A stretch of DNA of 64,000 bases from Comamonas sp. B21-038 (GCF_022387135.1 NZ_CP092462.1:4774001-4838000); one strand, 5' to 3'; counted from the stretch's first letter, positions 9,316-24,534 are shown. Numbers and translations are program-made. The notes: generated by a model not told the origin, from the sequence alone.

Positions 9316-9951
9316 ATGGCCCGACGGACTAAAGCAGAGGCAGATGAAACCCGCATCAAGCTGCTGGATGCGGCAGAACAGGTGTTCTTCGAGAAGGGCG
9401 TGGCGCGCGCCTCGCTCAACGAAATCGCCCAGCGGGCGGGTGCGACGCGCGGGGCGGTGTACTGGCACTTCAAAGACAAGGTCGATGTTTTTACATCGAT
9501 GCTCGATCGCATCTGCATGCCCTTTGAGGAAATTTGCGACGACAAATATGGCGAGCTGGCGCCACTTGATCGAATTCGTCGATCAATCTATGCAGTTTTT
9601 GACAGTATGGATGGGGACGAACGCCGCCGCAAGGTGTTTGACACGGCGCTGTTCAAGCTCGAATACGTGGGTGAGCTCGAGAGCGTGCGCGAAGGCCATG
9701 TCGAGAGCTTCGCGTGCTCGCAACGCAAATTTGCGGCCGATCTGGAGGAGGCTTCCCTCCAGGACCAGGTGCAGATGCAGATGACGCCGCAAGAGGCGGC
9801 GCTGGGCCTGCATTCCTTGTTTGTGGGCCTCATCCACGGCTGGGTGCTCAATGAAGGCAACTTTCCGCTGCGCAGCATGGGGGAGAAAGCCGTAGAGGCC
9901 TATCTGGCCGGCCTGGGCTTTGGCCCCAGCAAGCTGCCTGCAGGGAGCTGA
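9316..9951 (+). CDS. TetR-family repressor of the efflux operon (AcrR/TtgR-like)
   Basis: 211 residues from ATG 9316; the in-frame ATG at 9259 is less likely because it lies close to the operator. The N-terminal helix-turn-helix is clear (ASLNEIAQRAGATRGAVYWH, FKDK), and the C-terminal AcrR-type ligand domain includes PLRSMGEKAVEAYLAGLGF. It is divergent from the adaptor gene, the usual arrangement for a local repressor that releases DNA on binding pump substrates. Autoregulation is inferred from the shared operator. Confidence 0.93.
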   Translation: MARRTKAEADETRIKLLDAAEQVFFEKGVARASLNEIAQRAGATRGAVYWHFKDKVDVFTSMLDRICMPFEEICDDKYGELAPLDRIRRSIYAVFDSMDGDERRRKVFDTALFKLEYVGELESVREGHVESFACSQRKFAADLEEASLQDQVQMQMTPQEAALGLHSLFVGLIHGWVLNEGNFPLRSMGEKAVEAYLAGLGFGPSKLPAGS

Positions 9952-10076
9952 GGCACAGGGGGTCTGCCGCCCTCATGATGCCGCCCTGGCCCTTGTGCGG
10001 CAACTGAGCGGCCAGGGCATCCAAGCCATGCCATAATCAGCGGGTTGATCTGCAGCGCCTTGCGTCTGCAGCTTGT

Positions 10077-10152
10077 GCGGCTGTAGCTCAGTGGATAGAG
10101 TATTGGCCTCCGAAGCCAAGGGTCGTGGGTTCGATCCCCGCCAGCCGCACCA
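10077..10152 (+). tRNA. tRNA-Arg (CCG)
   Basis: 76 nt with encoded CCA. Acceptor GCGGCTG pairs with CAGCCGC. The anticodon loop CTCCGAA gives CCG. T-loop TTCGATC. The stem at 10187-10210 followed by six T's ends it. Confidence 0.96.
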
Positions 10153-10186
10153 ACACCTCACACCTGCTCTGCAAGAGCGCCAACCA

Positions 10187-10216
10187 CCCGCCTGACCAAC
10201 GCAGTGCGGGTTTTTT
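10187..10216 (+). terminator. Terminator after tRNA-Arg (CCG)
   Basis: CCCGC (10187-10191) pairs with GCGGG (10206-10210), followed by six T's. Confidence 0.65.
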
Positions 10217-10230
10217 GTTGTCCGTTGGGC

Positions 10231-10265
10231 GTCAGGTGTCAGGTGTCAGGTGTCAGGTGTCAGGT
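10231..10265. repeat. Five tandem copies of a 7-bp unit
   Basis: GTCAGGT repeated five times without mismatch, directly after the tRNA terminator. A simple-sequence tract that probably varies in copy number between strains. Confidence 0.9.
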
Positions 10266-10525
10266 GTGAGCGCGGTGGGCTGGCAGCGGGTCTTCGCCTT
10301 GTAGCAGCTCCCCTGCTGGCCGGCCGCGCGGCCGTGTCTGCAGAGTACGTGCACTGCATGTGCGCGTAGCTCCCTGGCGGGTCAGCGGGCCGGTGCGATG
10401 CTGCCATCACAGGGGAGTGCGCGCCACAGCTACTGTGGTCGACGCTGGGTCTTCGGCATCATTTTTTGAAAAAACCTGGCCAATTCGTTCGAGGCACCCA
10501 AAAACAGCCTACAATACGCAGCTTA

Positions 10526-10602
10526 GCGGCTGTAGCTCAGCTGGATAGAGTACTTGGCTACGAACCAAGGGGTCGTGGGTTCGATTCCTGCCAGCCGCAC
10601 CA
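10526..10602 (+). tRNA. tRNA-Arg (ACG)
   Basis: 77 nt with CCA. Acceptor GCGGCTG/CAGCCGC. Anticodon loop CTACGAA gives ACG, which after adenosine-to-inosine editing reads CGU/CGC/CGA. The body is very similar to the upstream tRNA-Arg (CCG), suggesting that they derive from a duplication. Confidence 0.96.
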
Positions 10603-10608
10603 GTTAAG

Positions 10609-10638
10609 AGCCTCGAGATTCAGGTCTCGGGGCTTTTT
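10609..10638 (+). terminator. Terminator after tRNA-Arg (ACG)
   Basis: A 10-bp stem (10609-10618 with 10625-10634, one T-G wobble) followed by T's to 10638. Confidence 0.85.
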
Positions 10639-10755
10639 ATATAGAGTGAAGCATTGTTTTCGGGTTTGTTCGGGTTGCGTCCCTTGAAGAAATTTGCGAG
10701 AAATCGGAAGTTTCTAAAAACAGCCAAAAATGATGCTACAATCTAGTTCTTCTTC

Positions 10756-10841
10756 GGAGGGGTGCCCGAGTGGCTAAAGGGGGCAGACTGTAAATCTGTT
10801 GGCTTACGCCTACACTGGTTCGAATCCAGTCCCCTCCACCA
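10756..10841 (+). tRNA. tRNA-Tyr (GTA)
   Basis: 86 nt class II tRNA with a long variable arm and CCA. Acceptor GGAGGGG/CCCCTCC, anticodon GTA. A TACAAT -10 candidate lies at 10737-10742. First gene of the tRNA-Tyr/Gly/Thr-tuf transcription unit, as in E. coli tufB. Confidence 0.96.
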
Positions 10842-10894
10842 GAAATGGTTGAAGAAGAAAGCTTTGCAGCAATTGCGCTTATGGCGCGGTTGAT

Positions 10895-10968
10895 GCGGGA
10901 GTAGTTCAATGGTAGAACCCTAGCCTTCCAAGCTAATGACGCGGGTTCGATTCCCGTCTCCCGCTCCA
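10895..10968 (+). tRNA. tRNA-Gly (TCC)
   Basis: 74 nt with CCA. Acceptor GCGGGAG/CTCCCGC, anticodon TCC. Between tRNA-Tyr and tRNA-Thr in the tuf unit. Confidence 0.96.
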
Positions 10969-11007
10969 GTCTGCAGTAAAGCGATCCTGTTGCAATTTGA
11001 AAAAATT

Positions 11008-11082
<75 letters not shown>

Positions 11083-11148
11083 TATTTAAGTGCGCACGGT
11101 TCTTGTTGCGCTATATCCCATTAGGTTTAGGTTTTTTCGGAGTCTAGA

Positions 11149-12339
11149 ATGGCAAAAGGAAAATTCGAGCGCACCAAGCCGCACGTGAACGTGGGCACCA
11201 TTGGTCACGTGGACCACGGCAAGACCACGCTGACGGCTGCTATCGCAACCGTGCTGTCTGCCAAGTTCGGCGGCGAAGCCAAGAAGTACGACGAAATCGA
11301 CGCTGCTCCTGAAGAAAAGGCTCGCGGCATTACCATCAATACCGCACACGTTGAGTACGAAACGGCTAACCGCCACTACGCTCACGTGGACTGCCCTGGC
11401 CACGCCGACTATGTGAAGAACATGATCACCGGCGCTGCTCAGATGGACGGCGCTATCCTGGTTTGCTCGGCTGCTGACGGCCCCATGCCCCAGACCCGTG
11501 AACACATCCTGCTGGCTCGCCAGGTGGGCGTGCCTTACATCATCGTGTTCCTGAACAAGTGCGACATGGTTGATGATGAAGAGCTGCTGGAGCTGGTGGA
11601 AATGGAAGTCCGCGAACTGCTGGACAAGTACGATTTCCCAGGTGACGACACCCCAATCATCCGCGGCTCGGCTAAGCTGGCTCTGGAAGGCGACCAATCC
11701 GACAAGGGTGAGCCCGCAATCCTGCGTCTGGCTGAAGCTCTGGACACCTACATCCCAACGCCAGAGCGCGCTGTGGACGGTGCTTTCCTGATGCCCGTGG
11801 AAGACGTGTTCTCCATCTCCGGTCGTGGTACCGTGGTGACCGGCCGTATCGAGCGCGGTATCATCAAGGTCGGCGAAGAAATCGAAATCGTCGGTATCAA
11901 GGACACCGTCAAGACCACCGTTACCGGCGTGGAAATGTTCCGCAAGCTGCTGGACCAAGGTCAAGCTGGTGACAACGTTGGCCTGCTGCTGCGCGGCACC
12001 AAGCGTGAAGACGTGGAGCGTGGCCAAGTGCTGTGCAAGCCTAACTCGATCAAGCCACACACCCACTTCACCGCTGAAGTGTATGTGCTGAGCAAGGACG
12101 AAGGCGGCCGCCACACCCCATTCTTCAACAACTACCGTCCTCAGTTCTACTTCCGTACCACGGACGTGACCGGCGCCATCGAGCTGCCAGCTGACAAGGA
12201 AATGGTTATGCCTGGCGACAACGTGTCGATCACCGTCAAGCTGATCAACCCCATCGCTATGGAAGAAGGTCTGCGTTTCGCTATCCGCGAAGGCGGCCGT
12301 ACCGTGGGCGCTGGCGTGGTTGCCAAGATCATTGCGTAA
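11149..12339 (+). CDS. tuf: Elongation factor Tu
   Basis: 396 residues, full length. It delivers aminoacyl-tRNA to the ribosome as a GTPase. G-motifs are intact: [13 protein letters not shown] and NKCD, with the switch I region [15 protein letters not shown]. Domains II and III follow. Strong codon bias of a highly expressed gene. It sits between tRNA-Thr and tRNA-Trp. A second tuf copy elsewhere in the genome is likely but not visible here. Confidence 0.99.
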   Translation: MAKGKFERTKPHVNVGTIGHVDHGKTTLTAAIATVLSAKFGGEAKKYDEIDAAPEEKARGITINTAHVEYETANRHYAHVDCPGHADYVKNMITGAAQMDGAILVCSAADGPMPQTREHILLARQVGVPYIIVFLNKCDMVDDEELLELVEMEVRELLDKYDFPGDDTPIIRGSAKLALEGDQSDKGEPAILRLAEALDTYIPTPERAVDGAFLMPVEDVFSISGRGTVVTGRIERGIIKVGEEIEIVGIKDTVKTTVTGVEMFRKLLDQGQAGDNVGLLLRGTKREDVERGQVLCKPNSIKPHTHFTAEVYVLSKDEGGRHTPFFNNYRPQFYFRTTDVTGAIELPADKEMVMPGDNVSITVKLINPIAMEEGLRFAIREGGRTVGAGVVAKIIA

Positions 12340-12352
12340 GTATTGATTTCGT

Positions 12353-12428
12353 AGGGGTATAGCTCAATTGGCAGAGCGTCGGTCTCCAAAACCGAAGGTT
12401 GTAGGTTCGATTCCTACTGCCCCTGCCA
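12353..12428 (+). tRNA. tRNA-Trp (CCA)
   Basis: 76 nt with CCA. Acceptor AGGGGTA/TGCCCCT, anticodon loop CTCCAAA gives CCA. 13 bp after tuf. Confidence 0.96.
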
Positions 12429-12446
12429 CTGAATAAGTGGTCAACC

Positions 12447-12473
12447 AAGCCCGCCTGATTACAAGGCGGGCTT
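12447..12473 (+). terminator. Hairpin between tRNA-Trp and secE
   Basis: A perfect 10-bp stem (12447-12456 with 12464-12473) but only TT then CGG after it. It may act as a weak terminator or RNA-processing site, leaving secE-nusG partly under upstream transcription. Confidence 0.6.
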
Positions 12474-12517
12474 CGGCGTCTTGAGTGATGCCTATTTTCC
12501 ATCTCTGAATTGTCGAC

Positions 12518-12901
12518 ATGGCTGCTACACAAGTTGAAACTGTTAGTTCTGGTGCGGACAAGCTCAAGCTGTTCGCTGTAGCTGCATTGGTCATCGCCGG
12601 TATCGCCGGCTTTTACCTGTTGGCCAAACAAGGTGCGGTTGCCCAGTGGGCCGTGCTGATTGTGGCCCTGATTGCGGCGGTCACCGTTTTTCTGGTGTCT
12701 GAACCAGGTAAGCAATTTGTTGGTTTTGCCAAGGACTCCTGGCGTGAAGTCAAGAAGGTTGTCTGGCCTTCGCGTAAAGAGACGCTGCAGATGACCGCTT
12801 ACGTGTTTGCGTTTGTGGTCATCATGTCTTTGTTCTTGTGGATGACTGATAAAACGCTGGAATGGGTCTTGTACGACCTGGTTCTGGGCTGGAGGAAGTA
12901 A
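12518..12901 (+). CDS. secE: Preprotein translocase subunit SecE
   Basis: 127 residues. Essential small subunit of the SecYEG channel. Two N-terminal hydrophobic segments (about 16-35 and 42-62), the conserved amphipathic stretch ([20 protein letters not shown]), then the C-terminal membrane helix ([15 protein letters not shown]). The three-helix form of proteobacteria. Its stop shares one base with the nusG start (TAATG). Confidence 0.97.
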   Translation: MAATQVETVSSGADKLKLFAVAALVIAGIAGFYLLAKQGAVAQWAVLIVALIAAVTVFLVSEPGKQFVGFAKDSWREVKKVVWPSRKETLQMTAYVFAFVVIMSLFLWMTDKTLEWVLYDLVLGWRK

Positions 12902-13494
12902 TGTCGAACACGGACGAAACAACCAACACAGGCGCTGAGGCGCCTATGAGTGCTGCTAATCCTGATCTGCGCTGGTACATCGTGCATGCCTACTCGGGCA
13001 TGGAGAAGGCCGTTGAGCGCAACATCCTGGAGCGCATTCACCGCTCGGACATGCAAAGCAAGTTCGGCCGCATTCTGGTGCCTACCGAGGAAGTGGTGGA
13101 AGTGCGCAATGGTCAGAAAAAGACCACCGAGCGCCGCCTGTTCCCGGGCTATGTGTTTGTCGAGATGGTCATGGACGACGACACCTGGCACCTGGTCAAG
13201 CACACCAGCAAGGTGACGGGCTTTGTCGGCGGCGCCAAGAACCGTCCGGCGCCGATCTCCGAAGCAGAAGTTCAGAAGATAGTTCTGCAGATGGAAGAGG
13301 GCTCGGACAAGCCACGCCACAAGATCGAATTCACCGTCGGCGAATTCATCCGCGTCAAGGAAGGTCCGTTCACGGACTTCAACGGATCGGTCGAAGAAGT
13401 AAACTACGAAAAGAGTCGACTTCGCGTTTCTGTTATGATCTTTGGCCGTTCAACTCCGGTTGAGCTGGAATTTGCGCAGGTCGAAAAAACCTGA
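12901..13494 (+). CDS. nusG: Transcription termination/antitermination factor NusG
   Basis: 197 residues from ATG 12901, which overlaps the secE stop by one base with GGAGG upstream; the longer frame from 12862 lies inside secE. NGN domain ([31 protein letters not shown]) followed by a KOW domain ([19 protein letters not shown]). It binds RNA polymerase and couples transcription to ribosomes or Rho. Followed by a terminator-like hairpin before rplK. Confidence 0.98.
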   Translation: MSNTDETTNTGAEAPMSAANPDLRWYIVHAYSGMEKAVERNILERIHRSDMQSKFGRILVPTEEVVEVRNGQKKTTERRLFPGYVFVEMVMDDDTWHLVKHTSKVTGFVGGAKNRPAPISEAEVQKIVLQMEEGSDKPRHKIEFTVGEFIRVKEGPFTDFNGSVEEVNYEKSRLRVSVMIFGRSTPVELEFAQVEKT

Positions 13495-13549
13495 TTGATT
13501 TTCATGCACTTACGGACTCGGTGCCTAAACAGAGTCTTAACCCCGGGGA

Positions 13550-13577
13550 GCCCGCGCTATGCAGTGCGGGCGTTTTT
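13550..13577 (+). terminator. Terminator/attenuator between nusG and rplK
   Basis: GCCCGC (13550-13555) pairs with GCGGGC (13566-13571), followed by GTTTTT. It lies only 19 bp before rplK, so it may also shape the leader of the L11 operon. Confidence 0.75.
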
Positions 13578-13595
13578 ACCCGTAAGGAGCTATAA

Positions 13596-14027
13596 ATGGC
13601 AAAGAAAATTGTCGGCTTCATCAAGCTGCAAGTGCCAGCTGGTAAAGCCAATCCATCGCCACCCATTGGTCCAGCGCTGGGTCAACGTGGTCTTAACATC
13701 ATGGAATTCTGCAAGGCGTTCAACGCCCAGACCCAAGGTGTTGAGCCAGGTCTGCCACTGCCTGTGGTGATCACCGCTTTCGCGGACAAGAGCTTCACGT
13801 TCGTCATCAAGACCCCACCCGCAACGGTGCTGATCAAGAAGGCGATCAAGCTGGACAAGGGTTCTTCGAACCCTCTGGCCACCAAGGTCGGCAAGATCAC
13901 CCGCGCTCAGCTGGAAGAGATCGCCAAGACCAAGCTGAAGGACATGAACGCTGCTGACGTTGACGCCGCTGTGCGCACGCTGGCTGGTTCCGCCCGTTCG
14001 ATGGGCGTTACGGTGGAGGGCCTCTAA
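13596..14027 (+). CDS. rplK: 50S ribosomal protein L11
   Basis: 143 residues, full length. N-terminal [20 protein letters not shown] and the rRNA-binding C-terminal domain are intact, ending [17 protein letters not shown]. Part of the GTPase-associated centre. TAAGGAG ribosome-binding site before the start. One base separates it from rplA. Confidence 0.99.
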   Translation: MAKKIVGFIKLQVPAGKANPSPPIGPALGQRGLNIMEFCKAFNAQTQGVEPGLPLPVVITAFADKSFTFVIKTPPATVLIKKAIKLDKGSSNPLATKVGKITRAQLEEIAKTKLKDMNAADVDAAVRTLAGSARSMGVTVEGL

Positions 14028-14028
14028 G

Positions 14029-14724
14029 ATGGCAAAGTTGACCAAGAAGCAAAAAGCCCTGCAAGGCAAGGTGGACACCACCAAGCTGTACGCATTCGCT
14101 GATGCAGTGGCGCTCGTGAAGGACGCCGCTACGGCCAAGTTTGATGAATCCATCGACGTGGCTATCCAGCTGGGCGTGGACGCCAAGAAGTCGGACCAAG
14201 TGGTTCGTGGCGCTGTCGTGCTGCCTAACGGCACCGGCAAGACCACCCGCGTGGCCGTGTTCGCACAAGGCGCCAAGGCTGAAGAAGCCAAGGCCGCTGG
14301 TGCCGATATCGTGGGTATGGACGAGCTGGCCGCGATGGTCAAGGCTGGTGACATGCCTTTCGACATCGTGATCGCTGCGCCTGACGCCATGCGTATCGTT
14401 GGTACCCTGGGTCAAATCCTGGGCCCACGCGGTCTGATGCCTAACCCCAAGGTGGGCACCGTGACTCCCGACGTCGCTACGGCTGTGAAGAACGCCAAGG
14501 CAGGTCAGGTGCAGTTCCGCGTTGACAAGGCTGGTATCGTTCACTCGACCATCGGCCGCCGTTCGTTCGAGAACGACAAGCTCCAGGGCAACCTGGCTGC
14601 GCTGATCGACGCTCTGAACAAGGCAAAGCCAGCTACCAGCAAGGGTCTGTACCTGCGCAAGGTGGCAGTGTCGTCGACGATGGGTATCGGCGTGCGCGTC
14701 GATGCACAGTCCATCGCAGCGTAA
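14029..14724 (+). CDS. rplA: 50S ribosomal protein L1
   Basis: 231 residues from ATG 14029; the longer frame from 13960 overlaps rplK and is not credible. Begins [16 protein letters not shown] and contains the L1 signature region ([20 protein letters not shown]). L1 binds 23S rRNA at the L1 stalk and in E. coli represses its own mRNA. Confidence 0.99.
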   Translation: MAKLTKKQKALQGKVDTTKLYAFADAVALVKDAATAKFDESIDVAIQLGVDAKKSDQVVRGAVVLPNGTGKTTRVAVFAQGAKAEEAKAAGADIVGMDELAAMVKAGDMPFDIVIAAPDAMRIVGTLGQILGPRGLMPNPKVGTVTPDVATAVKNAKAGQVQFRVDKAGIVHSTIGRRSFENDKLQGNLAALIDALNKAKPATSKGLYLRKVAVSSTMGIGVRVDAQSIAA

Positions 14725-14967
14725 TTGCTAAAAAAATCGTCAGACCGGTGCTTGCACCGGTCTGGTGTGGTGGGCTGGCGAGGGGTTTTGAGAAAAACGC
14801 CATGCCAGGCCATCCAAGACCGTTGGTGTGATTGGATCACTTAAATCTTTTTGCCAACGCAGATGGCGATCCCGCTGCAGATGGATGAATTTCCAAAACA
14901 GTTGGTCGCTGCAACAAGAGCGCGCATGAGGGGCTCGCCCCGATTTGCGCATTTGAAGGAGTAGACC
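14725..14967 (+). promoter_or_regulatory. rplJ leader with a strong hairpin
   Basis: 243-bp leader before L10. A perfect 10-bp stem (14742-14751 with 14754-14763) follows rplA without a T-run. L10 leaders in other bacteria bind the L10-(L7/L12) complex and are autoregulated; this leader has the right position and length, but I did not work out the L10 site. Confidence 0.6.
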
Positions 14968-15486
14968 TTGAGTCTGAATCGCAGTGAGAAAGAAGCGGTC
15001 ATCAATGAAGTGACCAGCCTCGCCGCTAAAGCTCAAACGCTTGTGTTCGCGGAATACCGCGGCATCACGGTCGCTGACATGACGAAGCTGCGTGTGGAAG
15101 CACGCAAGCAAGGCGTGACGCTGAGTGTTCTGAAGAACACCCTGGCTCGTCGCGCTGTTGCTGGTAGCAGCTTTGAAGTGGTGGCTGACCAGATGACCGG
15201 CCCGCTGATCTACGGTTTCTCTGAAGATGCAATCGCCGCCGCCAAGGTGGTGGCCGATTTCGCGAAGACCAACGACAAGTTGGTGATTCGCGGTGGTGCA
15301 TTCGAAGGAAAGGCGTTGGACGCTAACAGCGTTAAGCAACTGGCAAGCGTGCCTTCCAAGGAAGTGCTGCTGGCCCAATTGTGTGGCTTGCTCATGTCGC
15401 CAATCTCGCGTACGGCCGTTGTGCTGGGCGCACTGGCGGCCAAAAAGGGCGAAGGCGCAGAAGTCGCCGAAGCCGCTGCAGCTTAA
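14968..15486 (+). CDS. rplJ: 50S ribosomal protein L10
   Basis: 172 residues starting at a TTG codon (14968), with GAAGGAG upstream. Family signature [31 protein letters not shown], and an Ala/Glu-rich C-terminal helix that anchors L7/L12 dimers. L10 is the base of the L12 stalk. A rare start codon in a highly expressed ribosomal gene suggests deliberately limited initiation, consistent with translational autoregulation. Confidence 0.98.
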   Translation: MSLNRSEKEAVINEVTSLAAKAQTLVFAEYRGITVADMTKLRVEARKQGVTLSVLKNTLARRAVAGSSFEVVADQMTGPLIYGFSEDAIAAAKVVADFAKTNDKLVIRGGAFEGKALDANSVKQLASVPSKEVLLAQLCGLLMSPISRTAVVLGALAAKKGEGAEVAEAAAA

Positions 15487-15523
15487 GCGCGGCAAAACCA
15501 ACCGATATATTTAGGAAATCAAA

Positions 15524-15898
15524 ATGGCATTCGATAAAGACGCATTCTTGACCTCCCTGGACAGCATGACTGTTCTGGAACTGAACGACCTGGTCAAGGC
15601 AATTGAAGAAAAGTTTGGCGTGAGCGCTGCTGCTATGGCCGCTCCTGCTGCTGGTGGTGGCGGTGGCGCTGCTGCTGCTGAAGAAAAGACCGAGTTCAAC
15701 CTGGTGCTGCTGGAAGCCGGCGCTAACAAGGTTGGCGTGATCAAGGCCGTGCGTGAAATCACCGGTCTGGGTCTGAAGGAAGCCAAGGACATGGTCGACG
15801 GCGCTCCTAAGGTTCTGAAGGAAGCTATGCCTAAGGCTGACGCTGACGCAGCTGCCAAGAAGCTGACCGAAGCTGGTGCAAAGGCTGAACTCAAGTAA
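15524..15898 (+). CDS. rplL: 50S ribosomal protein L7/L12
   Basis: 124 residues. N-terminal dimerisation helices ([20 protein letters not shown]), Ala/Gly-rich flexible hinge (about 36-52), and C-terminal factor-binding domain ([20 protein letters not shown]). The multicopy stalk protein that recruits elongation factors. Co-transcribed with rplJ, 37 bp after it. Confidence 0.99.
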   Translation: MAFDKDAFLTSLDSMTVLELNDLVKAIEEKFGVSAAAMAAPAAGGGGGAAAAEEKTEFNLVLLEAGANKVGVIKAVREITGLGLKEAKDMVDGAPKVLKEAMPKADADAAAKKLTEAGAKAELK

Positions 15899-15912
15899 TT
15901 GAGGGCTTTTTC

Positions 15913-15947
15913 AAGGCTGGAGTACCCGAAAAGGTGCTCCAGCCTTT
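15913..15947 (+). terminator. Attenuator hairpin between rplL and rpoB
   Basis: AAGGCTGGAG (15913-15922) pairs with CTCCAGCCTT (15937-15946), followed by only one more T. In E. coli a partial terminator here sets the ratio of ribosomal protein to polymerase; this hairpin is in the same place. Confidence 0.75.
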
Positions 15948-16168
15948 GGCGCTTCTGGAATCTCGTTCGCTAGAGCACACCAAAAACTGGCCGTAGATGG
16001 CTGATTTTTAGTGTTTTCTAACATCCGACACTAGAAAACCCCTTGGTTCGGGTGGTGTGCAATGCACCACCGTCTGCCATGGTTGGTAGTGGCCAACCCA
16101 CCAAGCTGCAACCCCGTCACAGGGGTGTCGTCGAAGACCCAGGACTCATGTCTTTGCCCGGAGATCTC

Positions 16169-20281
<4,113 letters not shown>

Positions 20282-20300
20282 TTGAAGGGGGAAAGAGTCT

Positions 20301-23300
20301 ATGAAATCGCTACTCGACCTGTTCAAACAATTTACGCCTGATGAGCATTTCGATGCCATCAAAATCGGCCTGGCTTCGCCCGAAAAGATCCGTTCGTGGT
20401 CTTTCGGCGAAGTGAAGAAGCCCGAGACCATCAACTACCGTACCTTCAAGCCCGAGCGCGATGGTCTGTTCTGCGCCAAGATCTTTGGCCCGATCAAGGA
20501 CTACGAATGCCTGTGCGGCAAGTACAAGCGCTTGAAGCACCGCGGTGTGATCTGCGAGAAGTGCGGCGTTGAAGTCACGCAGACCAAGGTGCGCCGCGAG
20601 CGCATGGGTCACATCGACCTGGCCGCGCCTTGCGCCCATATCTGGTTCCTCAAGTCCCTGCCTTCGCGCCTGGGCCTGGTGCTGGACATGACCTTGCGCG
20701 ACATCGAACGCGTGCTGTACTTCGAAGCCTACGTGGTGACCGACCCCGGCATGACCCCGCTGAAGAAGTTCAGCATCATGTCGGAAGACGAGTACGACAA
20801 GAACGTCGAAGAGTACGGTGATGAATTCGTGGCCAAGATGGGCGCCGAAGGCATCAAGGACCTGCTCGAAGGCATCGAGATCGATGCGGAAATCGAGCGC
20901 CTGCGCAACGACCTGACCGGCTCCGAAGTCAAGGTCAAGAAGAACGCCAAGCGCCTGAAGCTGCTCGAAGCGTTCAAGAAGTCCGGCATCAAGCCCGGTT
21001 GGATGGTGATGGAAGTGCTGCCTGTGCTGCCTCCCGATCTGCGTCCACTGGTGCCGCTGGACGGCGGCCGCTTTGCGACCTCCGACCTGAACGACCTGTA
21101 CCGCCGCGTCATCAACCGTAACTCGCGTCTGCGCCGCCTGCTGGAGCTGAAGGCTCCAGAGATCATTGCCCGCAATGAAAAGCGCATGCTGCAAGAAGCG
21201 GTCGACTCGCTGCTGGACAACGGCCGCCGTGGCAAGGCCATGACCGGCGCGAACAAGCGTGCCCTCAAGTCGCTGGCCGACATGATCAAGGGCAAGAGCG
21301 GTCGTTTCCGCCAGAACTTGCTGGGCAAGCGCGTCGACTACTCCGGTCGTTCCGTGATTACCGTGGGCCCAACGCTCAAGCTGCACCAGTGCGGTCTGCC
21401 CAAGCTGATGGCGCTGGAGCTGTTCAAGCCTTTCATCTTCGCGCAGCTCGAAGCGCGTGGCATCGCCACGACCATCAAGGCCGCCAAGAAGGAAGTGGAA
21501 ACCGGCACCCCCGTGGTGTGGGACATCCTGGAAGAGGTGATCCGCGAGCATCCGATCATGCTCAACCGCGCACCTACGCTGCACCGTCTGGGTATCCAGG
21601 CGTTCGAGCCTATCCTGATCGAAGGCAAGGCCCTGCAACTGCACCCGCTGGTTTGCGCGGCATTCAACGCTGACTTCGACGGTGACCAGATGGCTGTTCA
21701 CGTGCCGCTGTCGGTGGAAGCACAGATGGAAGCCCGCACCCTGATGCTGGCCTCCAACAACGTGCTGTTCCCCGCTTCGGGCGAACCCTCGATCGTTCCT
21801 TCTCAGGACGTGGTGCTGGGCCTGTACCAGGCCACCCGCGAGAAGATCAACGGCAAGGGCGAAGGCATGGTGTTCTCCGACATCGGCGAAGTGCAACGCG
21901 CACTGGATGCCGAGCAGGTCGAGCGCGCCACCAAGATCAGCGTGCGTCTGACCGAGTGGAACAAGAACAAGGCCTCCGGTGAGTTCGAGCCGACGACCAA
22001 GCTGGTGGAAACCACCGTTGGCCGTGCCCTGCTGTCCGAGATTCTGCCCAAGGGTATGCCTTTCTCTTCGATCAACAAGACGTTGAAGAAGAAGGAAATC
22101 TCCAAGCTGATCAACATCTCGTTCCGCAAGTGCGGTCTGAAGGAAACCGTGGTGTTCGCCGACAAGCTGCTGCAAAACGGCTTCCGTCTGGCAACGCGCT
22201 CCGGTATCTCGATCGCCATCGGCGACATGCTGGTGCCACCGCAAAAGGCCGAGATCATCGCCCGCTCCGAAGCGGAAGTGAAGGAAATCGAGCAGCAGTA
22301 CGTCTCCGGTCTGGTCACCGCTGGCGAGCGCTACAACAAGGTGGTGGACATTTGGGGCAAGGCCGGTGACGAAGTCTCCAAGGTCATGATGGCCCAGCTG
22401 GCCAAGGAAAAGGTCATTGACCGCCATGGCAAGGAAGTCGATCAGGAATCGTTCAACGCGATTTACATGATGGCCGACTCCGGCGCCCGTGGCTCGGCCG
22501 CACAGATCCGCCAGCTGGCAGGTATGCGTGGTCTGATGGCCAAGCCTGACGGCTCGATCATCGAGACCCCCATCACGGCGAACTTCCGTGAAGGTCTGAA
22601 CGTGTTGCAGTACTTCATCTCCACCCACGGTGCCCGTAAGGGTCTGGCGGATACGGCGCTGAAGACGGCCAACTCCGGTTACCTGACGCGCCGTCTGGTG
22701 GACGTGACGCAGGACTTGGTGATCACCGAGCTCGACTGCGGCACGCACAACGGCACGTTGATGCGCGCTGTGGTCGAAGGCGGTGAAGTGATCGAGTCGC
22801 TGCGCGACCGTATCCTGGGCCGTACCGCTGCGGACGAAGTGCTGCACCCTGAGACCCGCGCCCTGTTGGCCAAGGCTGGCGATCTGTTCGACGAAGACCT
22901 GATCGAAGAGCTGGAAGCTGCTGGTGTGGACGAAGTGAAGGTGCGCACGGCACTGACCTGCGAAACCCGCTTCGGTCTGTGCGCCACTTGCTACGGCCGC
23001 GACCTGGGCCGTGGCGGCCTGATCAACCTCGGCGAAGCCGTCGGTGTGATCGCTGCCCAGTCCATCGGTGAGCCTGGCACGCAGCTGACCATGCGTACGT
23101 TCCACATCGGTGGTGCGGCGTCGCGTGCGGCAGTGGCCTCCAGCGTGGAAGCCAAGTCCAACGGTATCGTGGGCTTCAATCCACAGATGCGCTATGTGAC
23201 CAACAACAAGGGCGAACTGGTCGTGATTTCCCGCTCCGGCGAAATCGTGATCCAGGACGAGTACGGCCGCGAGCGTGAGCGTCACAAGATGCCTTACGGT

Positions 23301-24524
23301 GCAACGCTGTCGATCAAGCCTGATCAGCAGATCAAGGCAGGTACCGTGTTGGCCAACTGGGATCCGCTGACCCGCCCGATCATTACCGAATACGCCGGTC
23401 AGGTGAAGTTCGAGAATGTCGAAGAAGGTCTGACGGTGGCCAAGCAGGTCGACGAAGTGACCGGTCTGTCCACCCTGGTGGTGATCGATCCGAAGCACCG
23501 TGGCTCTGCCAAGGTGGTGCGTCCGCAGGTCAAGCTGGCAGATGCCAACGGCCAGGAAGTCAAGATTCCTGGTACCGACCACGCGGTGACGATCGGCTTC
23601 CAGGTCGGCGCTCTGCTGCAGGTGCGCGATGGCCAGGAAGTGGGCCCCGGCGAAGTGCTGGCCCGTATCCCGATGGAAGGCCAGAAGACCCGCGACATTA
23701 CCGGTGGTCTGCCACGTGTGGCCGAACTGTTCGAAGCCCGTACGCCGAAGGACAAGGGCGCGCTGGCCGAGATGACCGGTACCGTGTCCTACGGTAAGGA
23801 AACCAAGGGCAAGGTGCGCCTGCAGATCACCGATCTGGAAGGCAAGGTCTGGGAAGAGCTGGTTCCCAAGGAACGCAACATCCTGGTGCACGAAGGCCAG
23901 GTGGTCAACAAGGGCGAGCTGATCGTCGACGGCCCAGCCGATCCGCAGGACATCCTGCGCCTGCTGGGTATCGAAGAGCTCTCGCGCTACATCGTGGACG
24001 AAGTGCAGGACGTGTACCGCTTGCAGGGCGTGAAGATCAACGACAAGCACATCGAGGTGATCGTTCGCCAGATGCTGCGCCGTGTGGTCATCGAAGCCCC
24101 GGGTGATACCTCTTACATCCAGGGTGAGCAGGTCGAGCGCTCCGAAGTGCTCAACACCAACGAAGCTGCACTGCGCGATGGCAAGATCCCTGCGGTCTAC
24201 TCCAACGTGTTGCTGGGTATCACCAAGGCTTCGCTGTCGACCGACTCCTTCATCTCGGCCGCTTCCTTCCAGGAAACGACCCGCGTGCTGACCGAGGCTG
24301 CCATCATGGGCAAGCGCGACGAGCTGCGTGGCCTGAAGGAAAACGTCATCGTGGGTCGTCTGATCCCCGCTGGTACCGGTCTGGCTTACCACCAGGCGCG
24401 CAAGGCCAAGGACGAAATGGACGAGGCCGAGCGCCGCGCGATTGCCGATGCGGAAGCGGCCGAGCTGGCCGGTGTGTCCGAAGAAGCCGCTGCGGACACC
24501 GCTGCAGACCCTGCTGCTGACTAA
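20301..24524 (+). CDS. rpoC: RNA polymerase beta' subunit
   Basis: 1407 residues, full length. N-terminal zinc site (CLCGKYKR...CEKCGVE), active-site NADFDGDQM, second zinc site ([16 protein letters not shown]), and trigger loop/bridge helix region ([20 protein letters not shown]). Ends in an acidic Ala/Glu/Asp tail. The last gene of the large transcription-translation cluster: it is followed by two terminators rather than rpsL-rpsG-fusA as in some betaproteobacteria. Confidence 0.99.
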   Translation: MKSLLDLFKQFTPDEHFDAIKIGLASPEKIRSWSFGEVKKPETINYRTFKPERDGLFCAKIFGPIKDYECLCGKYKRLKHRGVICEKCGVEVTQTKVRRERMGHIDLAAPCAHIWFLKSLPSRLGLVLDMTLRDIERVLYFEAYVVTDPGMTPLKKFSIMSEDEYDKNVEEYGDEFVAKMGAEGIKDLLEGIEIDAEIERLRNDLTGSEVKVKKNAKRLKLLEAFKKSGIKPGWMVMEVLPVLPPDLRPLVPLDGGRFATSDLNDLYRRVINRNSRLRRLLELKAPEIIARNEKRMLQEAVDSLLDNGRRGKAMTGANKRALKSLADMIKGKSGRFRQNLLGKRVDYSGRSVITVGPTLKLHQCGLPKLMALELFKPFIFAQLEARGIATTIKAAKKEVETGTPVVWDILEEVIREHPIMLNRAPTLHRLGIQAFEPILIEGKALQLHPLVCAAFNADFDGDQMAVHVPLSVEAQMEARTLMLASNNVLFPASGEPSIVPSQDVVLGLYQATREKINGKGEGMVFSDIGEVQRALDAEQVERATKISVRLTEWNKNKASGEFEPTTKLVETTVGRALLSEILPKGMPFSSINKTLKKKEISKLINISFRKCGLKETVVFADKLLQNGFRLATRSGISIAIGDMLVPPQKAEIIARSEAEVKEIEQQYVSGLVTAGERYNKVVDIWGKAGDEVSKVMMAQLAKEKVIDRHGKEVDQESFNAIYMMADSGARGSAAQIRQLAGMRGLMAKPDGSIIETPITANFREGLNVLQYFISTHGARKGLADTALKTANSGYLTRRLVDVTQDLVITELDCGTHNGTLMRAVVEGGEVIESLRDRILGRTAADEVLHPETRALLAKAGDLFDEDLIEELEAAGVDEVKVRTALTCETRFGLCATCYGRDLGRGGLINLGEAVGVIAAQSIGEPGTQLTMRTFHIGGAASRAAVASSVEAKSNGIVGFNPQMRYVTNNKGELVVISRSGEIVIQDEYGRERERHKMPYGATLSIKPDQQIKAGTVLANWDPLTRPIITEYAGQVKFENVEEGLTVAKQVDEVTGLSTLVVIDPKHRGSAKVVRPQVKLADANGQEVKIPGTDHAVTIGFQVGALLQVRDGQEVGPGEVLARIPMEGQKTRDITGGLPRVAELFEARTPKDKGALAEMTGTVSYGKETKGKVRLQITDLEGKVWEELVPKERNILVHEGQVVNKGELIVDGPADPQDILRLLGIEELSRYIVDEVQDVYRLQGVKINDKHIEVIVRQMLRRVVIEAPGDTSYIQGEQVERSEVLNTNEAALRDGKIPAVYSNVLLGITKASLSTDSFISAASFQETTRVLTEAAIMGKRDELRGLKENVIVGRLIPAGTGLAYHQARKAKDEMDEAERRAIADAEAAELAGVSEEAAADTAADPAAD

Positions 24525-24534
24525 GCCGCCGCTG

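Larger units (their letters stand above)
10153..10525. other. Gene-free stretch between two tRNA-Arg genes
   Basis: No credible gene. It holds the terminator of the first tRNA, a 7-bp tandem repeat (10231-10265), a perfect 14-nt palindrome CGGCCGCGCGGCCG at 10321-10334, and a TACAAT -10 candidate at 10510-10515 before the next tRNA. Confidence 0.6.

Noticed and set aside
10231..10265. CRISPR array
   Set aside because: A 7-bp unit with no spacers; simple tandem repeat.
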